From Bacillus sp. Xin1 (GTDB taxonomy: Bacteria > Bacillota > Bacilli > Bacillales > Bacillaceae_G), in assembly GCF_013314535.1 (NCBI RefSeq), contig NZ_JABUAE010000008.1, forward strand, positions 86,475 to 150,474: DNA of 64,000 bases, in the 5' to 3' direction. Every line of letters begins with the position of its first letter. The stretch's first letter is position 1. A program made the position numbers and the translations under genes. Below, in pieces: positions 59,049 through 64,000 of this stretch. The notes beneath the pieces are model-generated. The model saw nothing but the letters and a program-made list of their open reading frames with translations. It had not been told where the DNA came from and did no database searches.

Positions 59049-60037
59049 TGGGACACATTGTAGATATTTCTAAATGGAACGGAAATATTAATTGGTCAGT
59101 GGCAGCACCTTTACTTGATTTAGCGATTGCACGTGTACAAGATGGTTCAAACTATGTAGACCCAATGTACAAGTCCTATGTGGCTTCTATGAAATCTCAT
59201 GGCGTACCGTTTGGGAATTATGCATTCTGCCGATTCGTATCAATTGCTGATGCAAAGAAAGAAGCACGAGACTTTTGGAATCGTGGCGATAAAGATGCAC
59301 TATTTTGGGTTGCCGATGTTGAGGTAAAAACAATGGGCGATATGGTTGCAGGTTCACAAGCTTTCATTGATGAGTTATATCGTTTAGGTGCTAAAAAAGT
59401 AGGATTTTACGTTGGGCACCACATGTACTCAAAATTTGGCATGTCAAAAGTAAAAGCAGACTTCACATGGATTCCTCGATACGGTGGTAACAAACCTGCT
59501 TATCCATGCGACATTTGGCAGTACACTGAAACAGGACATGTTAACGGCATTGGTAAATGCGACTTGAATAAACTTGTGGGCGACAAACCTCTTTCATGGT
59601 TTATTGGTGAAGAAGCAAACACTGTCGCTTCAAATATTCAATCGAATCAAGAAAAAGGAATTGGTATCGCAGTTTCAAAGTATCCTGTTGGCTATGGAGT
59701 TAATCTTTACAACGAACCAGATGGCCATTTTACTGGTGAACGTATTTCTGATAAGACGCCATACCTTATCCTTGAAGGTCGTTGGTACGGCGGGGATAAG
59801 AATATGTTATGCCTCGGTTGGCAACAATGGGTTCCGCAAGAACACGTTACTGTTCAATGGTTCCGTGCATATTCAAAATATCCACCAGGGTATGGCATTA
59901 ACACTTATGATGCTGACGGACATTGTACAGGTAATGTAGATGGGACAAATTCGTACGAAATTTATTCTCGCCAAAACGGATGGCTTGATATTGGACAAAG
60001 TACTTTTGTTGAAGAAAAACACTTTAACATTAAATAA
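59048..60037 (+). CDS. GH25-family endolysin with duplicated C-terminal wall-binding domain
   Basis: 329 aa lysozyme. The GH25 catalytic acids are D6 (IVDISKWNG), D90 and E92 (WVADVEVKT). The C-terminal part (about 205-329) has two related repeats, [13 protein letters not shown] with DGHFTG and [20 protein letters not shown]. There is no signal peptide; export is through the holin. The start overlaps the holin stop. Intact, so the lysis cassette may still be functional. Confidence 0.88.
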   Translation: MGHIVDISKWNGNINWSVAAPLLDLAIARVQDGSNYVDPMYKSYVASMKSHGVPFGNYAFCRFVSIADAKKEARDFWNRGDKDALFWVADVEVKTMGDMVAGSQAFIDELYRLGAKKVGFYVGHHMYSKFGMSKVKADFTWIPRYGGNKPAYPCDIWQYTETGHVNGIGKCDLNKLVGDKPLSWFIGEEANTVASNIQSNQEKGIGIAVSKYPVGYGVNLYNEPDGHFTGERISDKTPYLILEGRWYGGDKNMLCLGWQQWVPQEHVTVQWFRAYSKYPPGYGINTYDADGHCTGNVDGTNSYEIYSRQNGWLDIGQSTFVEEKHFNIK

Positions 60038-60046
60038 ACGAAAAAG

Positions 60047-60082
60047 AAACCGGCTCTGTAAACTGTAACGGAGTCGGTTTTA
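60047..60082. terminator. Terminator of the lysis cassette
   Basis: ACCGGCTCTGT / ACGGAGTCGGT hairpin with T-rich tail; convergent to the next gene. Confidence 0.75.
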
Positions 60083-60109
60083 TTTATTACATAGCGTCTG
60101 TAATTTACG

Positions 60110-60745
60110 TTAAATAGGGCCGGTAGGAAGAGCAGGAAGTATAGGGTCTGGCGGATAAACCACACCAATAAACCCGCGATTTCTAACCTCAGCACTTACT
60201 CCCTCGCTATAATTTCCTACATTCGCTACAATGCGATAGCATATTGGGTCTACTGGAAGTATAGGGTCTGGTGGAAGTATTGGACCGGTCGGATGTAGTG
60301 TATCTACCCACGTAAACGTAGAATTAAAGGTAAAGAACGTATTGTCTCCCGAACCTATTTGATAGTTTCCAGATACAATGGTATCTGTGAGCAACGTATT
60401 ATTACGGAATAATTGATACGTTATGTTATCCACATCAAAAAAATCAATACTACCTCCGTTTCCATTTCCAGTATCTACAAAAATTTCTGTACTCATTGTT
60501 GCGTCTAGTTGAACTCTTGGTCTTTCTGCTACTACTCGGGCAGGAACTAAAAACTCCATAATCGTGATATTGCTTGTATTTTCCGGTAAAGCAATAGTAG
60601 GTGGGTTTGGCGGCAATGGCGTAAAAAACAATTGAGGAGTTGTAGCGATAGACGGCGCCGAACCAGGAAAAGGAACGGAAACGGAACCAGGAACAGAACA
60701 AGAAATCGCAGAAGGGTTACAGTTTCTTCCGTTATTTAAGCTCAA
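60110..60745 (-). CDS. Proline-rich exosporium-like hypothetical protein
   Basis: 211 aa. A beta-rich core (SGNYQIGSGDNTFFTFNSTF) is bracketed by proline motifs: PLPPNPPTIALPENTS, TGPILPPDPILPVDP and VYPPDPILPALPTGP. Low charge, abundant Asn/Thr and the PxxPxLPTGP ending recall B. cereus exosporium proteins (BclA leader, ExsF/BxpB), but the match is only compositional. No signal peptide, as for spore-surface proteins. The start has no strong ribosome site. Confidence 0.55.
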   Translation of the reverse strand: MSLNNGRNCNPSAISCSVPGSVSVPFPGSAPSIATTPQLFFTPLPPNPPTIALPENTSNITIMEFLVPARVVAERPRVQLDATMSTEIFVDTGNGNGGSIDFFDVDNITYQLFRNNTLLTDTIVSGNYQIGSGDNTFFTFNSTFTWVDTLHPTGPILPPDPILPVDPICYRIVANVGNYSEGVSAEVRNRGFIGVVYPPDPILPALPTGPI

Positions 60746-60843
60746 GAATAATCAAACTCCTTTGCTTATAAATCATATAAGTAGTAGATGCAAAATGAAA
60801 TCGTTTTTCTTGTATGTTTACCTAGCTATAGGAAAGATTCTCT

Positions 60844-60933
60844 AAAGATGTTGTTAGTATTGTAGATGTAGGAGGCGAATTTGCAGTTGATACAAAAGTA
60901 ACTGTAAATGAAGCTTATGTATATGTGAAGTGA
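60844..60933 (+). pseudogene. Lysin wall-binding tail remnant A
   Basis: Twenty-nine residues reading KDVVSIVDVGGEFAVDTKVT then VNEAYVYVK and a stop. This matches the start and end of the Bacillus amidase C-terminal (Amidase02_C/SH3-like) domain with about 17 central residues deleted. Related to remnants at 63132 and 63838. Confidence 0.65.
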
Positions 60934-60939
60934 AATAAA

Positions 60940-60966
60940 GATCCGACTCTGTTGTGGAGTCGGATC
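60940..60966. terminator. Terminator of remnant A
   Basis: ATCCGACTC / GAGTCGGAT arms, identical to those of the terminator at 63975. Confidence 0.75.
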
Positions 60967-60971
60967 TATTA

Positions 60972-61685
60972 TTATCTTTTTGATGCTCTATATCCAGCAG
61001 CTTTTGCTTCCGCTTCTGAGCAAAACATTTCTTCGGCATTTGTTTTATCATAAAACTGTTGTCCAGGCATATGATAAATTTTTTCACCCTTACTGTTTTT
61101 ATTCCCTTTAATATTACAAGAGCCACCTTGTTCAGTTGACTGTTTTTGATTTGGCTGAGGAGCTGAAGACGCAGCTTCTTGTTTAACTTGAGCCTGTTGT
61201 TCTTGTTGTTTCTTTTGCTCTTCTTCTTGTTGCTTTTTCAATTCTTGCTGTTTCTTTTGTTCTTCTTGTTGCTTTTTCAATTCTTGTTGTTTCTTTTGTT
61301 CTTCTTCCTGTTGTTTTTTCAATTCCTCTTGTTTACGTTTTTCTTCTTCTAGTTTCTTTTGTTCTTCTAATTTTTTCTTTTCTTCATCATTCTTTTGGCA
61401 TTCTTTAGATTTTTCATCTAACTCTTTTTCCTTTTCTTTTAGTTCTTTTTCACGTTTCTCTAAATCTTTTTCTTTATTGATTAGTTGTTGTTCTTTCTTT
61501 TTTAATTCAGCCTTTTCAGCGCTACTTGTACCATTACTACACGATGCCAATAGAATAAGAATTAGAAAAAATAATGTGATAATAACACGCGTTGCTTTTG
61601 TGAAATGTTGATGTTTCCACATTAGAAATAAACCAATTGGAAAAAAGATGATTAAAAATAAAATAGTCCAAACCTTACTTTGCAT
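60972..61685 (-). CDS. Membrane-anchored coiled-coil protein with C-terminal sunset domain
   Basis: 237 aa. Two N-terminal hydrophobic segments ([16 protein letters not shown] and [16 protein letters not shown]), then a very long Lys/Glu/Gln coiled coil with [12 protein letters not shown] repeats (about 55-170), and a C-terminal domain [20 protein letters not shown] / [13 protein letters not shown]. That last block also ends many Bacillus secreted nucleases and is of unknown role, perhaps wall or calcium binding. Start follows AAGGAGGAG. Confidence 0.75.
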   Translation of the reverse strand: MQSKVWTILFLIIFFPIGLFLMWKHQHFTKATRVIITLFFLILILLASCSNGTSSAEKAELKKKEQQLINKEKDLEKREKELKEKEKELDEKSKECQKNDEEKKKLEEQKKLEEEKRKQEELKKQQEEEQKKQQELKKQQEEQKKQQELKKQQEEEQKKQQEQQAQVKQEAASSAPQPNQKQSTEQGGSCNIKGNKNSKGEKIYHMPGQQFYDKTNAEEMFCSEAEAKAAGYRASKR

Positions 61686-61818
61686 TTTGCTCCTCCTTGA
61701 AAAATATGTATATATTCCAATGTTTACTATATCAGATAAGTAGAGTTTATTTTACATAAATTTTTATTTTATGAGCCATTAAGTAAAATTTTATACATAT
61801 ATGTTTTTGAATAATGAA

Positions 61819-61853
61819 ACCCAGCTCCTTTATAGGAGCTGGGTTATTTTTTA
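61819..61853. terminator. Hairpin between two minus-strand genes
   Basis: AACCCAGCTCCT / AGGAGCTGGGTT, loop TTAT, T-run only on the plus side. Confidence 0.6.
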
Positions 61854-62303
61854 TATACCAAGTAATTGTTTCTTCTTCGCATCAAATTCCTCGTTTGTAA
61901 GAATGCCGCTATCACGCAAATCAGCTAGTTTTTTTATTTGATCAGCTACATCAACAGGAGCATGAATAGGTGCAGGAGAATGTAATTCGTCCATTTTCTG
62001 TTCGATCAACGCTTTAACTTTTATGAAATTCGGTTGTTGTTTTTTATTAAACATAATTGTATTTTCATCTTTTGTGGCATCAAAAAGACCACCTTTATCC
62101 TCTTTCCCTCCAGAGAAAGTAAATTGGATATAACCGTTTGTAAATGTTCCAGCGGGCTTGAATTGAATAGAAGAAAGCTGTTTGATTTGTATGTCTTTAT
62201 CTCCCTTTAACCCTTGTGTCATCTTCGCAAGCATGCCTTTTCTTTTGATAGTGATTTTATTCCCTTCAATCTGTAATTGCCCGTTTACTCCTGTCGCTTC
62301 CAT
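61851..62303 (-). CDS. DUF4429/SHOCT-domain protein
   Basis: 150 aa. A PH-like N-terminal domain (NGQLQIEGNKITIKRKG, FTNGYIQFTFSGG) and a C-terminal SHOCT motif (IKKLADLRDSGILTNEEFDA, ending KKQLLGI). SHOCT tails are thought to mediate oligomerisation or membrane attachment. Frequently carried by prophages and plasmids in Firmicutes. Start is preceded by AGGGGGAT-type purines. Function unknown. Confidence 0.75.
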   Translation of the reverse strand: MEATGVNGQLQIEGNKITIKRKGMLAKMTQGLKGDKDIQIKQLSSIQFKPAGTFTNGYIQFTFSGGKEDKGGLFDATKDENTIMFNKKQQPNFIKVKALIEQKMDELHSPAPIHAPVDVADQIKKLADLRDSGILTNEEFDAKKKQLLGI

Positions 62304-62432
62304 GAAAAATCCCCCTATATATGTATTAATATTTCGAAAATAATTATATCAAATTATAAGAATTTATATTGCCGAATTTTTAGTAAATAAATTTATTTTT
62401 GTAAGAAATACTATTTCTAGGGAGGTGTGTCT

Positions 62433-63017
62433 ATGCTATATGCATTTCTAATTACCATATTTGTTCTGTACATCGCTTGGTACGTTTACAAAAGAAGAAA
62501 AGACCATCACTTATATCAGCTTATTTCTCGCTTTAATAAAGATGAAGAATTTAAACGTACACTAGCGATGGGTTTATATTATCGCTTCATGAAACCACAA
62601 GAAAATGAAAAGTGTTCCTCTGTTTTTATACGCCAAACACCATTAGAATTTGAAGCATTCGTTGCGGACGTTATTGAGCGATATCATGGTGGCACAACTT
62701 TTGTAACAACAGCATCTGGAGACTATGGCGTTGACTTTGAACATACATTAAATGGCGATTTATATCTTGGCCAAGTAAAATGTTTATGCAATGATATGTC
62801 CTATAAAGCAATTGCTCTAGTGCATAGTAATATTGCCAAACGAGGAGCAAAAGGCGGATATGTCGTTTCAACTGGTGGCTTCTCGAAAAATGCTAGATAC
62901 TATACAGAAGAATTAAATATAGAATTAATCGATGGAGCCCGATTAGCTGAAATGTATATGGAATCTATCGAAGGTCATCCATTACCTCAATATGCATTAA
63001 ACCCCGCTAATAATTAA
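62433..63017 (+). CDS. Membrane-anchored Mrr-type restriction endonuclease
   Basis: 194 aa. One N-terminal helix (LYAFLITIFVLYIAWYVY), a charged linker and a PD-(D/E)XK Mrr_cat domain: PLEFEAFVADVIERYHGG, GDYGVDFEHT (D101) and GQVKCL (Q114, K116), the D..QxK core of Mrr. ATG 62433 follows GGGAGGTG. Family enzymes cut modified or foreign DNA; the membrane anchor suggests action on incoming DNA. Stand-alone gene amid prophage debris. Confidence 0.8.
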   Translation: MLYAFLITIFVLYIAWYVYKRRKDHHLYQLISRFNKDEEFKRTLAMGLYYRFMKPQENEKCSSVFIRQTPLEFEAFVADVIERYHGGTTFVTTASGDYGVDFEHTLNGDLYLGQVKCLCNDMSYKAIALVHSNIAKRGAKGGYVVSTGGFSKNARYYTEELNIELIDGARLAEMYMESIEGHPLPQYALNPANN

Positions 63018-63131
63018 TCAGCAGAGTTTTCTTAGTTTCAAATATCTTCTCACGTATGTTTGAAGTTATTGAAAACGTATGGTCTGACTGAGGTGGTGAA
63101 CCTACGATTTTACTCCGAACCACCTTGCTAA

Positions 63132-63272
63132 GGTAAAGGTATTATTGGTACTGTAGATGCAGGGGTAGAGTTTACAATTGATGAAAAAGTTAATGGTTCA
63201 CCGCAGTACAAAGTACGTAACAGTAAAGGATACTATATTACTGCAAAAGAAGCCTACGTATATGTGAAGTAA
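63132..63272 (+). pseudogene. Lysin wall-binding tail remnant B
   Basis: Forty-six residues, GKGIIGTVDAGVEFTIDEKV then NGSPQYKVRNSKGYYITAKE and AYVYVK, the best preserved of three copies of the amidase C-terminal domain. Bounded on the left by an in-frame stop at 63129; no catalytic domain. Confidence 0.7.
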
Positions 63273-63281
63273 TATGAAGAA

Positions 63282-63316
63282 AGGACCGCCTATTACGGGC
63301 GGTCGATTTTTTTATT
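63282..63316. terminator. Terminator of remnant B
   Basis: GACCGCC / GGGCGGTC hairpin and T-run; also at the 3' end of the convergent immunity gene. Confidence 0.75.
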
Positions 63317-63611
63317 AAGTGTTTTTTAATGCTTGTTTTAGCGTTTTAACTGTTTGTTCAAGCCATTCCAATGGTGTTATTTCTATTCCTTCAAAATATA
63401 TTCCATCTGCAGAAAACCGTATGTACTCATTTTTTTCTTTATCACTATAATCACTTTGAATAAATTCAGCTAGGAAAATAATAGCATCTTGCAAATACTC
63501 TTTGGGTGCCTCTTCAAGTAACTCTTGGAGTGCTTCTTCGTAAAATGTATCTTGATGAAATGTTGCTGCTAAGAACTGATAAACTGGATCTTCTGGATTT
63601 TTTAATAGCAT
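63315..63611 (-). CDS. CdiI-like contact-dependent inhibition immunity protein
   Basis: 98 aa, acidic and helical. YQFLAATFHQDTFYEEALQE followed by ELLEEAPKEYLQDAIIFLAE matches the F-L-x-x-x-F-H-Q-D pattern of the CdiI immunity family. The ATG follows AGGAGG. Twenty-nine bases upstream on the same strand ends a coding remnant that may be its toxin. Neutralisation of a matching toxin is the family role; specificity unknown. Confidence 0.65.
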   Translation of the reverse strand: MLLKNPEDPVYQFLAATFHQDTFYEEALQELLEEAPKEYLQDAIIFLAEFIQSDYSDKEKNEYIRFSADGIYFEGIEITPLEWLEQTVKTLKQALKNT

Positions 63612-63640
63612 ATATTTCTTTCCTCCTATTAGTCGACTGG

Positions 63641-63763
63641 CTAACCTGTTAAAATGAAATTTCCATTGCCGTCTTTTTTTAAGATAATTTTGGCATTTTT
63701 CATATAATGAGCTGTTGTAGACCCTCTCCGTATTCCACGCCGAATAATATAACTATTATAATA
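63641..63763 (-). pseudogene. C-terminal remnant of a probable toxin
   Basis: Reading into the stop at 63641: RRGIRRGSTTAHYMKNAKII then LKKDGNGNFILTG. It is basic, has no start codon or ribosome site, and ends 29 nt before the immunity gene, the order and spacing of polymorphic-toxin/immunity pairs. The rest of the toxin is absent. Confidence 0.45.
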
Positions 63764-63837
63764 ATCCAATGCTATCAATGAAAGAAAGGAATTTGCCAGG
63801 AATGAAATGATAGATAAAGAGATTAGATATGGCTTGA

Positions 63838-63972
63838 ATAGTAGGGAAGGGTATAGTGTTTATAATTGATGCGAAGGTAAGCGTAAATGGTTCGTTACAA
63901 TACAAGGTATACAACAGCAAAGGCAAAACATACTATATAACTGCACATGAAGCCTGTGTAAATGTGAAGTGA
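63838..63972 (+). pseudogene. Lysin wall-binding tail remnant C
   Basis: Forty-four residues: IVGKGIVFIIDAKVSVNGSL then QYKVYNSKGKTYYITAHEAC and VNVK. Same domain as remnants A and B with a short internal deletion and two changed residues in the usual EAYVYVK ending. Confidence 0.65.
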
Positions 63973-63974
63973 AA

Positions 63975-64000
63975 ATCCGACTCATAAGAGTCGGATTTTT
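63975..64000 (+). terminator. Terminator of remnant C
   Basis: ATCCGACTC / GAGTCGGAT hairpin with loop ATAA and T-run at the window edge. Confidence 0.8.

Noticed and set aside
1-64000. CRISPR arrays, tRNA and rRNA genes, complete insertion sequences
   Set aside because: No regularly spaced direct repeats, cloverleaf-like sequences, rRNA segments or full transposase genes were seen.

Overview
The window is a low-GC Firmicute chromosome of the Bacillus cereus group (B. cereus / B. thuringiensis / B. anthracis type). This rests on the AT-rich composition, strong AGGAGG-type ribosome sites, many GTG/TTG starts, U-rich hairpin terminators after almost every unit, and a spore-former gene set (RacA, Spo0M, YjcZ, YozD, YozE, the yodTSRQP-kamA lysine cluster). 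No rRNA, tRNA, CRISPR array or complete insertion sequence is visible.

Positions 1-27.8 kb are ordinary chromosomal housekeeping and stress genes. They include an azoreductase, PlsC, hemolysin III, TatA-TatC, DegV, a metallo-hydrolase, a SCO copper chaperone, a small heat-shock protein, AsnB, a phage-lysin-like amidase, a Fur-box siderophore receptor and a D-amino-acid aminotransferase. They also include a cysteine-rich GAF histidine kinase with its NarL-type regulator (AirSR-like), an azoreductase, a two-gene ergothioneine-type importer and an amino-acid antiporter. Several gaps hold decayed genes: PAP2-like, a 6-phosphogluconate dehydrogenase tail and a secreted-protein stub.

Positions 28.2-31.9 kb carry a two-gene McrBC-like module: an AAA+ motor followed, with a 17-nt overlap, by a DUF2357 protein ending in a PD-(D/E)XK nuclease. 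It looks like a defence (modification-dependent restriction) system. Next come an acyl-homoserine-lactone-synthase-like GNAT, an Fnr-controlled hybrid cluster protein, RacA, a CNNM transporter with an unusual leader hairpin, a histidine kinase and a DUF4397 protein.

Positions 40.4-48.7 kb form a lysine / beta-lysine cluster: yodT-S-R-Q and ablB (yodP), then a sigma-54 activator, then ablA (kamA) and yokU. Two sigma-54 -24/-12 elements are visible, one before the activator and one before ablA, each with an upstream palindrome. Positions 48.7-55.1 kb return to sporulation and envelope genes (YozE, YozD, a Ser/Thr kinase with Spo0M, PAP2, a cation efflux pump, a frameshifted lipoprotein, a thioredoxin).

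Positions 55.1-64 kb are a decayed prophage and an accessory tail. An integrase with a premature stop, ImmA and a repressor, a frameshifted Cro-like gene and a set of 15-bp operators are joined directly to a broken beta-propeller gene and a lysis cassette (XhlA, holin, GH25 endolysin). Replication, packaging, head and most tail genes are missing. Beyond the endolysin, three separate broken copies of a lysin cell-wall-binding tail, each followed by a terminator, are interspersed with cargo genes. The cargo includes a membrane-anchored Mrr-type nuclease, a coiled-coil sunset-domain protein, a SHOCT protein and a toxin-end remnant beside an apparently intact immunity gene.
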